This document shows, in pieces, positions 56,348 to 64,000 of a stretch of DNA of 64,000 nucleotides. The DNA is from Porphyra umbilicalis (lineage: Eukaryota > Rhodophyta > Bangiophyceae > Bangiales > Bangiaceae). Numbering within the stretch: the first letter of the stretch is position 1; each line of letters opens with the position of its first letter. The notes under the pieces were generated by a model. It was not told the origin of the DNA. It was given only the letters and a program-made list of their open reading frames with translations, and made no database searches. The translations under genes and the position numbers were made by a program. The stretch spans positions 44,487 through 108,486 of the forward strand of contig KV918958.1 in the NCBI GenBank assembly GCA_002049455.2, read 5' to 3'.

Positions 56348-58882
56348 ATGGCGGCCGCCACTGGCACGGTGGTGGGAGGCGATTCGTCGGCGGCCGCCTC
56401 AATGACGGTGACGCCAGCGCAGGCGGCCGCGGAGGGTGCCGCGCGTGCTCTGGCGGCGCCCGTGGTGTCGAGTCCGTCGCCACCGGTGACAGCTGCCGAC
56501 AGACGGGCTGCGAGTTCTGCTGCGGCGGCGTCACCGGTGGCCAAGAAGAAGGCGGGGCGCGGCGTGGCGTGGTCGGACGAAGAGCGCTTGTGCCTCTGCA
56601 AGGGCTGGCTCACGACGACGGTGGACCCGGTCCTCGGGACGAACCAGACGAACACGACGTTCTGGAACGCGATGGTGGACAACAGCCGGGACGCCATGAT
56701 CGAGGCGCGTCTACCCCAGTTGGAGAAGCGCCTGCAGCGGAGCGACCGAGTCATGGAGCGGACGTTCCGCTACGACATATCCAACGCGACGCATCGTCTA
56801 AACGCGTGTCGCATCTCTGCCGTCAAGCGCCAACTGACAGGCTCGCTGACTGAGGAGGACCTGGACATGGCCGCAGTGGCCCTGTACAATGACAAGGGGC
56901 CCTACCAAGGAATCCGTCGCGAGGCGGCGGCCATCAAGTGCGACTATTTTCACTGCTGGCGCCTTCTCCGCGCCAACCCCAAGTTTAGCATCGATGCTGC
57001 TATGGAGCACCAGACGTTGACGGGCTACAGCGTTTTTGGTGACGCAAGCAAGGACTCGGACGAGTCGGACGATGACGAAGTGTCCACGACGCCCAACAAG
57101 CGCCGTGCTACCGGCGCATTGGAGCGACCGATGGGGACAAAGGCCGCCAAGGCGGCCTTTCGCTCCGACGTCTCCCTCGAGCGCGAGTCGGCGGCGCACA
57201 CAGCCGCGCTCAACTCTTTGGCCAAGTCTTCGGCTGAGCGCAACGACCTGGCGAAACGTAAGCACGCTGTGGAGTTTTGGTCGATGCCACACGTGCGCGA
57301 CACGCCGCAAGGTAAGGCCTACTGGGCGAGGCAGCTGGACGCGCGGCTGGCCGGAGAGGGAGGGCTCGCGGCCATCCCCGCAACGTCTGTTCGGGTTGGC
57401 GGCGCGGCACACGCGGCGCCCTTGGCGACAGGAGCAGCGTCCTCGACGGCCGCATTGACGTCTACAGCGGCCGTCGCGGCCGCTGAGGTGGCCGCGACGG
57501 CCGCACTGGCGCCAGCGGCCGTCTCAGCTCCGTCTGCGCTTGCGTGCGCCGCCGCCACGGCGTCCGGTACCATCGTATCGAGCGCCCGGACACCGCCGAC
57601 ACTGGGGGCACACCCCGAACACGTCAAAGACACGGCGGAGGCCGTCGCGGTGCGAGCAGCTGCCTCTGCGGAGCCGGCCGCGCGCCGTCGCCCTGGTTCG
57701 CAGGAGGCCCGTGCCGACGTCGACACGCACCGGCGCCGAGCCGCGGCGGTCGCCGCCGCTGCGGCCAAGGAGCGAGTTGACGCAGCAGAGTACCTGGCGC
57801 ACGCCAAGGCGCAGCGCCTCCACGCGGAAAGGCGCGTGGCGCTCGTGCGCCAGCAGGCGGCGGCGGACGCTGCCAAGGCGGCAACCGCCAAAGCGGCCGC
57901 CACCCACGCGGCTACAGACGCTGCGAAGGCGGCGGCCGCCAATTCGGCCGCCACTCAGGCGGCCGCAGATGCTGCCGAGGCAGCGGCCGCCACGGCGGCC
58001 GCCACTCAAGCGGCGGCGGACGCGGCCAAGGCGGCGGCCGCCACGGCGGCCGCCACCCAGATGTCCACGGCCGCCGACGGTGGCGGACGTGTTGCTTTGG
58101 CGCCGGCCGCTGCGAATGTCGACGACGTCCTCGACGTCGTCGAGCTTCTCGACGACGAGGAGCTCGTGGGTAACACGCTGGTCGAACGCGTCGTCGGGCC
58201 CGGCGTCCACGGCGGTGTACACAACGGCCTGCAGCGTGGCCGCCTCAACGGCGGACGCGATGGCGGCGGCCGCAAGGATGGCCCCCGCGCGGGAGAAAGC
58301 CGTCGTGAGGATGACGACGACACGCCTTGCAGCCCACCGCTGCCGCGGTCGTCTACCCGGCGCTCCGCACGGGCAAGTGCTGCGATGAAGACCAAGCGGG
58401 CGGCCTGGGAGGAGGAGAGGCGAACGACGTCTATGTTCAAGAACATCGACGCCGCCCTCAAGAGAGCAGCCGCAGCGGCCCACGGCGCCGCGACCTCTCC
58501 TGCGGCCGCGACGCCGGTCGCATCACCTGCGGGCACCGCGGGCGACGGCCACACGTCCAACACGACGGCGAGAGCGTCCACCATGGCCACCGCGCCCGCG
58601 GCGCTGCCGACCGCGGCGCGGACTGTCGCGGACGGTGCCCGCAACTGGGACGCCGACCTCGAGGCCGCGGACCAAGAGTTGTACGACGCTGAGGCCGCGG
58701 GGGAGGAGGAGGAGGAAGAGAACCGCGAGGAGGACACGCTCTACCTCGGTACGCCGCCGCCGTCCCCCCCCCGCCCTCAGCGTTTCCGCGCCTGTGTGAC
58801 TGGCCGCCGCCCTCCCCTGCCCCCCCGAGGGGCCGCGCGCTCCTGCTCGAGCTCTGAAGAGAGCGTGGACGTGCGCTTTTGA
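56348..58882 (+). CDS. Myb/SANT-like protein of PIF/Harbinger type
   Basis: 844 aa from ATG 56348 (CACCAATGG). After an Ala/Ser-rich leader and a basic AKKKAGRG, a Myb/SANT-like domain begins at Trp75: WSDEERLCLCKGWLTTTVDP, then GTNQTNTTFW, through about residue 170. This is the pattern of the second ORF of PIF/Harbinger transposons, whose protein binds DNA and carries the transposase to the nucleus. An acidic patch (SDESDDDE), long Ala-rich helices with a 20-residue repeat at about 500-570 (DAAKAAAATAAATQ type), and an acidic tail (EEEEEENREEDT) follow. The matching transposase lies convergent at 61009-62520. A T-tract hairpin is 213 bp after the stop. Confidence 0.75.
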   Translation: MAAATGTVVGGDSSAAASMTVTPAQAAAEGAARALAAPVVSSPSPPVTAADRRAASSAAAASPVAKKKAGRGVAWSDEERLCLCKGWLTTTVDPVLGTNQTNTTFWNAMVDNSRDAMIEARLPQLEKRLQRSDRVMERTFRYDISNATHRLNACRISAVKRQLTGSLTEEDLDMAAVALYNDKGPYQGIRREAAAIKCDYFHCWRLLRANPKFSIDAAMEHQTLTGYSVFGDASKDSDESDDDEVSTTPNKRRATGALERPMGTKAAKAAFRSDVSLERESAAHTAALNSLAKSSAERNDLAKRKHAVEFWSMPHVRDTPQGKAYWARQLDARLAGEGGLAAIPATSVRVGGAAHAAPLATGAASSTAALTSTAAVAAAEVAATAALAPAAVSAPSALACAAATASGTIVSSARTPPTLGAHPEHVKDTAEAVAVRAAASAEPAARRRPGSQEARADVDTHRRRAAAVAAAAAKERVDAAEYLAHAKAQRLHAERRVALVRQQAAADAAKAATAKAAATHAATDAAKAAAANSAATQAAADAAEAAAATAAATQAAADAAKAAAATAAATQMSTAADGGGRVALAPAAANVDDVLDVVELLDDEELVGNTLVERVVGPGVHGGVHNGLQRGRLNGGRDGGGRKDGPRAGESRREDDDDTPCSPPLPRSSTRRSARASAAMKTKRAAWEEERRTTSMFKNIDAALKRAAAAAHGAATSPAAATPVASPAGTAGDGHTSNTTARASTMATAPAALPTAARTVADGARNWDADLEAADQELYDAEAAGEEEEEENREEDTLYLGTPPPSPPRPQRFRACVTGRRPPLPPRGAARSCSSSEESVDVRF

Positions 58883-59092
58883 CGAGGTCACGGACACGGT
58901 CGGGGTTGCTGTTTGTTTTGCGGCCTCATTCTTCTCGTGCCTTGCGCTGTTGTGTGTCTCTTTGCATGTATGTTTGTGCTTCGGTTTATGCGTGCGGTCC
59001 TGTTTGCCTTGTTTGCATTTCTCTATGCGTGTGTTTGCGTGTCTTCTCGTCGTGAGGCCAGGGTAGGGTAGCATAGCATGTACTGAGCTGGA

Positions 59093-59134
59093 AAGGTTTT
59101 TTTTCCTACCGTACGGTAGGTTTTTTTTTCCTCG
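59093..59134 (+). ncRNA. ENE-like 3' element, copy 2
   Basis: In the sense direction of the Myb-like gene: AGG, T8 (59097-59104), perfect palindromic stem CCTACCGTACGGTAGG (59105-59120), T9 (59121-59129), CCTCG. AGG and CCT can close the base of the internal loop. Confidence 0.55.
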
Positions 59135-59651
59135 ACATGGGCGTCCGTCGCCGTGATTGCTGCATCGGAGCAATCGCCGTCTTGTTCGTCTTTTCGCCCC
59201 GACCCCTGCTCTGCGGTGCACAGCAGTGCAATGCGACTGCCGGCCATGGCGTGCATGAGAGACTTTGCTAGCGTGGCGCATGCACATGCAAGCAGCGCAA
59301 GAGGAAAGCAAATATACTGGGAGCGCGTCATCGCACACAGCGCAAGTGTGAATCCGCACCTGTCCATCGCCCACCACAACGCAATCTCATTCCGAATGAC
59401 AGCCCGAAAAGCACGATACGCCGACTTCGAAGCCATGAAATTGACACATTTCGTACTTACATCCAGCTTCTCGAGAATGAGATTGTACGAGATTTTCTCG
59501 TGACGCACCCCGAACGCGAGCCGACTTGCTCGGGCTGCTAAGACGTCACGGGCCAACTCATCCCTCGAGCCTCTCCAAGCGAGCCACACCCTCATCCCCT
59601 GCACAATCTTGCGACTCCAGCGCCTTCGCGTGTGCGCTCTCGATGCCAACG
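59135..59651. other. Intergenic stretch
   Basis: About 500 bp without a gene; likely contains the promoter and leader of the 59652 gene. Confidence 0.4.
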
Positions 59652-60593
59652 ATGGCGCACCACCACCCCACTCACGCCATAGATGACGAGGCCGCCCCGT
59701 CGGCGGCCGCCCCGTCGGCGGCCGCCCCGTCGGCGGCTGCCCCGTCGGCGGCCGCTCCGTCGGCGGTCGCCGCGGCGCCGGCCGCCTCGTCGGCGGCCGC
59801 CGCGCCGCCAGCCGCCGCGGCGCCGGCCGCCTTATCGGCGGCCGCCCCGTCGGCGGTCGCCGCAGCGCCGGCCGCCTCGTCGGCGGCCGCCGCGCCGCCG
59901 GCCGCCTTATCGGCGGCTGCCGTTGCGCCGGAGACCCCGATGGCGGCCGCCACGTCGGCGGCCGGCCTATCGGTGCCGTCCGACGTCATGGCCGCAGACG
60001 CTGCCACCCCATCTGCGGCCACCCCGTCGGCGGCCACCCCGTCGGTGGCCACCCCGTCGGCGGCCACCCCGCCGGCGGCCGCCGTCGAGCCTGCGATTCC
60101 GTTGGCGGCCGCCACGTCGGCGGCGACCTCGTCGGCGGCCGGCATGTCGATGTCGACCGAAGCGATGGCCGCCGACGGTACCACCTCGTCGGCGGCCATC
60201 CCATGGGCGGCCGCCCGATTGGCGGCCGCCGCCGCGCCGGCCGCCTCGTCGGACTCAACGGAGTCAACGGACTCTGAGCCCGCGGAGGCCGCGAGCTCTG
60301 AGCTCAAGGGCGAGGGCACAAGGGCGGCCGCCGCGGACCCCGGGGCGGCCTCCTCGTCGTCCTGTGACGAGTCATCCTCTGGGGGGTCGTCGTCTGACGA
60401 CGACGACCCGCGTCCTCGCCGCGTTTTCTCCGCATCTGTTGCAGACGCGTGGCAGGATTCCGTGCAGACAGCTGCGGCCTCTGGCCGCCGCATGACGCGC
60501 TCACTAGAGCGTCCCCCCCCCCTGGTGCGGACCACCAGCACACCGCAGGCGCTCCCGCGCCGCATCATCCGCCGTCGACGTCGCCGTCGCTGA
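59652..60593 (+). CDS. Ala/Ser/Pro-rich low-complexity protein
   Basis: 313 aa from ATG 59652 (a second ATG three codons upstream, at 59643, is also possible). Residues 12-200 are built from CCGTCGGCGGCCGCC-type 15-bp repeats giving PSAAA. An acidic Ser-rich segment (STESTDSEPAEAASSE, then SSSCDESSSGGSSSDDDD) precedes a basic tail ending in IIRRRRRRR. The acidic-then-basic architecture recalls nuclear, chromatin-associated proteins, but no domain is recognised. It sits between the Myb-like gene and the convergent transposase, and shares their GGCGGCCGCC motif. Confidence 0.45.
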   Translation: MAHHHPTHAIDDEAAPSAAAPSAAAPSAAAPSAAAPSAVAAAPAASSAAAAPPAAAAPAALSAAAPSAVAAAPAASSAAAAPPAALSAAAVAPETPMAAATSAAGLSVPSDVMAADAATPSAATPSAATPSVATPSAATPPAAAVEPAIPLAAATSAATSSAAGMSMSTEAMAADGTTSSAAIPWAAARLAAAAAPAASSDSTESTDSEPAEAASSELKGEGTRAAAADPGAASSSSCDESSSGGSSSDDDDPRPRRVFSASVADAWQDSVQTAAASGRRMTRSLERPPPLVRTTSTPQALPRRIIRRRRRRR

Positions 60594-60602
60594 ATCGACG
60601 TT

Positions 60603-60836
60603 GCCTCTGTGCTATGTGTGATAGGTTACCGTCTGCGTTTTCTTTAGCATGACGCTCGTGTTCTTGTATGTACTCTACTGTCATCTCCTTTTGCGTGCTA
60701 TCAAGTGTGGTGGGTGTGTGCCTCTGTGCTATGTGTGATAGGTTGCCGTCTGCTTTTTACTTAGCATGACGCTCGTGTTCCTGTATGTACTCTACTGTCA
60801 TCTCCTTTTCCGTGCCATCAAGTGTGGTGGGTGTGT
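60603..60836 (+). repeat. 117-bp tandem duplication in 3' flank
   Basis: Copies 60603-60719 and 60720-60836, each beginning GCCTCTGTGCTATGTGTGAT, differ by only a few bases. They lie directly after the stop of the 59652 gene, probably in its 3' UTR. Confidence 0.9.
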
Positions 60837-60945
60837 GCTGCGAAGCACGCGGCCGCAAGTGCCTACCGAGTGGCTGCTGTACGCCACACACTCGTGCTTA
60901 TCGTCCGAGTATACATAAAACACATGTGCCAAGACAACAAGATGT

Positions 60946-60989
60946 GTGAGGAAAAAAAAACCCGCAATGCGGGAGGAAAAAAAACCTTT
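60946..60989 (-). ncRNA. ENE-like 3' element, copy 3
   Basis: In the sense direction of the transposase (-): AAAGG, T8 (60984-60977), CCT, stem CCCGCATTGCGGG (60973-60961), T9 (60960-60952), CCTC. It begins about 20 bp after the transposase stop at 61009-61011. Confidence 0.55.
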
Positions 60990-61008
60990 ACGCCACTCGT
61001 GCAACTAC

Positions 61009-62520
61009 TCATCCGACGTACGGCTGCAGCAGCGCACCGCGCTGACCCCAGACATGCTCCATGAGGTCATCTTGAAGCATCTCATGCTCGTCCTCATCAA
61101 GCGCTTGGATACGCGCCGCCAGCGAGTGCAGCAGCGTTCCCTCAGCGTTGGTTGCCCCTTGCATACCTGGCAGCAGCTGCAATGCAGGCACGTCTCCGGC
61201 CAACGGCTGTAGCACGCCGTCAGCATCCACCTCCCCGTCATGGGCGGCCGCCCCGTCATTGGCGGCCGCCTCCCCGTCAAGGGCGGCCGCCCCTTCATGG
61301 GCGGCCGCCCCGTCATTCGGCTCTTGCTCCCCGCCGTTGACCTCGTTGTCGGCGTCGTCATGTTGGTCCGTCACGCCCGCCGCGCGTCGCTCGTGCGAGA
61401 GATACGTGTGCTTGTGCTCTTTAACGTTCATGTTGTGCAGGATGGCGACGGCCATGCCAGCGCGCCGCAACGCCGCGACGGTCTCGAATCGCGCCGGGCG
61501 CAGAATGACGTTGAAGCGACATGAGAGCACCGCATAGAGACGCTCGACGTCCTTCCTGAGCGCCTCTTGTAGTCGGGTGTAGGTCAGCTCCTTGCGCGTC
61601 GTGGGCCGAACGTGGGGGGTAGCAAAGAAGGGGAAACGAGGATAGATACCATCAGCAAGGTAGTAGAGCAATGTCCGCGTGCGACCGTTAAGGGTGAAGG
61701 GCTTGTCACGGGGCGGCCAAGCCCCCGAGACAATGTCATGGTACAAGGGCGACGACTTCAGTACGTTGAGGTCGTTCTGGCTGCCGGCGCAACCAATGTA
61801 GAAGTGGTAGATGTACGTGTCCTCGTCGCAGACCGTCTCGAGCACGACCGTCCGACGGCCCTTGCGGTTCTGGAACTGCCCCGCCAGGGCCGTCGGACAG
61901 GCGCGCCATTGCCAGTGCGAGCAGTCGATCGCCCTAATGCAGCCGGGCATCCCGCGCGCCGCGTTGCGTCGCAGCATCTCGTTCAGCTCAGAGTCGTTGG
62001 GTGGCCGCAGGTAGTCGGGGCCAAATCGGGCAATGATAAAGCGTACGAACTTGTGAACGGCCACAGCGATCGTGGAGCGACTCAAACGAACATACTCATC
62101 ACCACGGTCATACGCCTCCCCATACCCGAGGACGCGGATTGCAGCAAACACCTTCTGCAGCGGGTACGCTTGCGGCCGCCCGGTCGCGTTCACCTGCTGC
62201 CTCCACCACGGGCGATCTCGCAGCGCCTCGTAAATCTGATGGAAGAGGGCAGTGCTCATACGGAAACGAGTGCGGAAATGGCGCTCCCCGTACACGGGCG
62301 GCCGCCCCGACCACCCAAAATAGTCCCGCATGATGGACATCGCCCCCAGGTCGAAATCGCGGGCTACATTGCGAGCACGACCAGGAAAAGAGCCTCCGCG
62401 GCCCCGCGGGCTCCGCATGCCTAAAACGCTGCGACGCAGCGCGCGCGCACGGCGGAGAGAAAGGGTCGCGCTTACCGCGAGCATCTCGCCCATGGCGAGG
62501 TCGTCCTCATCAGAGGACAT
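61009..62520 (-). CDS. PIF/Harbinger (DDE_Tnp_4) transposase
   Basis: 503 aa from ATG 62520-62518 (MSSDEDDLAMGEM); the frame is open further upstream but only into a tandem array. It is the nuclease that cuts and joins the element ends. Residues 70-170 are the N-terminal helical part (FHQIYEAL, GYGEAYDRGDEY). The catalytic core has Asp199 in RAIDCSHWQW, Asp250 in AGSQNDLNVL, Asp290 in YYLADGIYPRFPFF, and Glu326 in KDVERLYAVLSCRF, matching the DDE arrangement of the family. After LHNMNVKEHK the C-terminal 130 residues hold Asn/Asp-Gly-Ala repeats encoded by GGCGGCCGCC words, then an acidic helix. No lesion is visible, so the gene may be functional. Confidence 0.88.
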   Translation of the reverse strand: MSSDEDDLAMGEMLAVSATLSLRRARALRRSVLGMRSPRGRGGSFPGRARNVARDFDLGAMSIMRDYFGWSGRPPVYGERHFRTRFRMSTALFHQIYEALRDRPWWRQQVNATGRPQAYPLQKVFAAIRVLGYGEAYDRGDEYVRLSRSTIAVAVHKFVRFIIARFGPDYLRPPNDSELNEMLRRNAARGMPGCIRAIDCSHWQWRACPTALAGQFQNRKGRRTVVLETVCDEDTYIYHFYIGCAGSQNDLNVLKSSPLYHDIVSGAWPPRDKPFTLNGRTRTLLYYLADGIYPRFPFFATPHVRPTTRKELTYTRLQEALRKDVERLYAVLSCRFNVILRPARFETVAALRRAGMAVAILHNMNVKEHKHTYLSHERRAAGVTDQHDDADNEVNGGEQEPNDGAAAHEGAAALDGEAAANDGAAAHDGEVDADGVLQPLAGDVPALQLLPGMQGATNAEGTLLHSLAARIQALDEDEHEMLQDDLMEHVWGQRGALLQPYVG

Positions 62521-62688
62521 GACGGAGTGGACGATAGCCCCGGCGAGGACGATGGTCGTCACAGCGGCGCTCGGCGACGAGTGCACAACGACGACAGCGA
62601 TGCAGGCATGGCGGCCGCGACGTGGTCGCCAGCAGTAGCGGGTGCCTCCTAAAAAGCTCCTGCGCCGGGCCGGGTGGAACGGCCGCCG

Positions 62689-63425
62689 CACCCGTGGCGA
62701 CGCGGCCACCTCGCCCACCCCCGCAAAACGGACCCCTGGAAGGCCCCCACCACCCCCTACCTGCGAAATCGGTGCCGCTAGAGGGGGGGGGGAGGCCGCA
62801 GCACCCGTGGCGACGCTGCCACCTCGCCCACCCCCCCAAAACGGACCCCTGGAGGGCACCCACCACCCCCTACCTGCGAAATCGGTGCCGCTAGAGGGGG
62901 GGGGAGGCCGCAGCACCCGTGGCGACGCTGCCACCTCGCCCACCCCCCCAAAACGGACCCCTGGAGGGCACCCACCACCCCCTACCTGCGAAATCGGTGC
63001 CGCTAGAGGGGGGGGGAGGCCGCAGCACCCGTGGCGACGCGGCCACCTCGCCCACCCCCCCAAAACGGACCCCTGGAGGGCACCCACCACCCCCTACCTG
63101 CAAAATCGGTGCCGCTAGAGGGGGGAAGGAGGCCGCAGCACCCGTGGCGACGCTGCCACCTCGCCCACCCCCCCAAAACGGACCCCTGGAGGGCACCCAC
63201 CACCCCCTACCTGCGAAATCGGTGCCTCTAGAGGGGGGGGGAGGCCGCAGCACCCGTGGCGACGCGGCCACCTCGCCCACCCCCCCAAAACGGACCCCTG
63301 GAGGGCACCCACCACCCCCTACCTGCGAAATCGGTGCCTCTAGAGGGGGGGGGAGGCCGCCGCACCTGTGGCGACGCGGCCTCCTTGCCCACCCCCCCAG
63401 ATCGGGCCTGTAGAGGCCCATCCCC
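62689..63425. repeat. 112-bp tandem array upstream of transposase
   Basis: Units begin (CACCCGTGGCGACG) at 62689, 62802, 62914, 63026, 63139, 63251 and 63363, so the period is 112-113 bp and there are about 6.6 copies. Each unit contains CCAAAACGGACCCCTGGAGG and CTGCGAAATCGGTGCC. The array starts about 170 bp upstream of the transposase ATG, where its promoter should lie. It is open in several frames only because of its composition. Confidence 0.92.
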
Positions 63426-64000
63426 AGCATCCACCTGCGAGAACATGACGCGAGGTACAGCGTGCCACGTCGTGCTGTCCTCGAGGGACGCCGCGCTCAT
63501 GCGTTTTCGGGCTCCTGACTTCTGACCGCACGACAGGCGACCGGCCGCGTGTCGTTTGTCTGCCGCGGTTCTACATGAACCTTGACCGCATGAAAGTTGA
63601 CCGAGCGTTTGGACATGTGACCGACCTTGACAGGTAGTGTCGCGCCCTCACATCCTATCTCCCCTCGCACGCAGTCGACTCCCTGCCCACCTGGCCGTAC
63701 AGCCATTGCGCACAGTGTAACATACACGATCTGCGAGAAGGATGCGTCCGTCGCTGATCGTGATTCCACCGCGGGCCGAGATCCACCCTTCCTTTCGCCC
63801 CATTCTTGCAGTGTGCGCTCCGCGTCCCCCAATTTTCGGGCCACCAGGCCATATTCGGAATGCGTGGCGCGGCGCCAGGCCCCCCACAACCCTCATTACG
63901 GTCTTTCTGCGCAGTGGTGGACGCTCCAGGACGCTGGAATCGAGAGGTATGGCAATGCCGCGTCATCCTTGTCAGCGGCGTGTGATAGCCCAGTCATCTG
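63426..64000. other. Gene-free right flank
   Basis: About 575 bp without a supported gene or a recognisable element end. Confidence 0.5.

Noticed and set aside
1..64000. tRNA or rRNA genes, CRISPR arrays
   Set aside because: No cloverleaf with a GGTTCGAAT-type arm, no rRNA landmark, and no spaced direct-repeat array of CRISPR type was seen on reading both strands.

Overview
This is a GC-rich nuclear segment of a eukaryote. Nothing bacterial is visible: there are no operons or ribosome binding sites. Instead there is an LTR retrotransposon, several families of terminal-inverted-repeat elements, two kinds of eukaryotic DNA transposase, secreted proteins preceded by TATA-like boxes, and long GC-biased low-complexity tracts. 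The mixture (secreted germin-like cupin, choice-of-anchor-A protein, RING-H2 ligase, extreme third-position GC) would suit an alga, perhaps a bangiophyte red alga, but the species guess is weak and rests on no marker gene.

Layout. 1-2.6 kb: no gene. 2.58-8.51 kb: a complete Ty1/copia element with 399-bp LTRs and a GGATC target duplication; gag and integrase are broken, the RT-RNase H frame is open. 8.5-19 kb: a transposon graveyard with nested non-autonomous elements and a (CCG)-rich block, no convincing gene. 19.46-20.46 kb: a protein-kinase-like gene. 20.5-24.6 kb: repeats and low complexity. 24.66-30.5 kb: two convergent disrupted frames carrying the front and back parts of what looks like one DUF7869-type transposase. 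31.1-32.4 kb: a broken unknown gene. 33.5-39.5 kb: more nested TIR elements. 39.86-40.62 kb: secreted cupin (+). 41.15-43.4 kb: SAM methyltransferase and RING-H2 protein (-) in an extremely GC-rich stretch that continues to 45.8 kb. 46.85-47.78 kb: secreted choice-of-anchor-A protein (+).

49.95-63.4 kb: a multi-ORF block around a PIF/Harbinger transposase (-) and its Myb/SANT-like partner (+), with three further Ala-rich repeat proteins or remnants. Two things tie this block together. A GGCGGCCGCC motif recurs inside the ORFs. More strikingly, three of the transcripts end, in the sense direction, with the same architecture: short stem, U8, hairpin, U7-9, short stem. The hairpin sequences differ between copies but pairing is kept. 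This resembles the ENE class of RNA elements that clamp poly(A) tails, and it is the most interesting signal in the window.

Host-type genes supported with fair confidence are the kinase-like gene, cupin, methyltransferase, RING-H2 and choice-of-anchor-A genes. Almost everything else is mobile DNA or low-complexity sequence. No tRNA, rRNA or CRISPR was seen.
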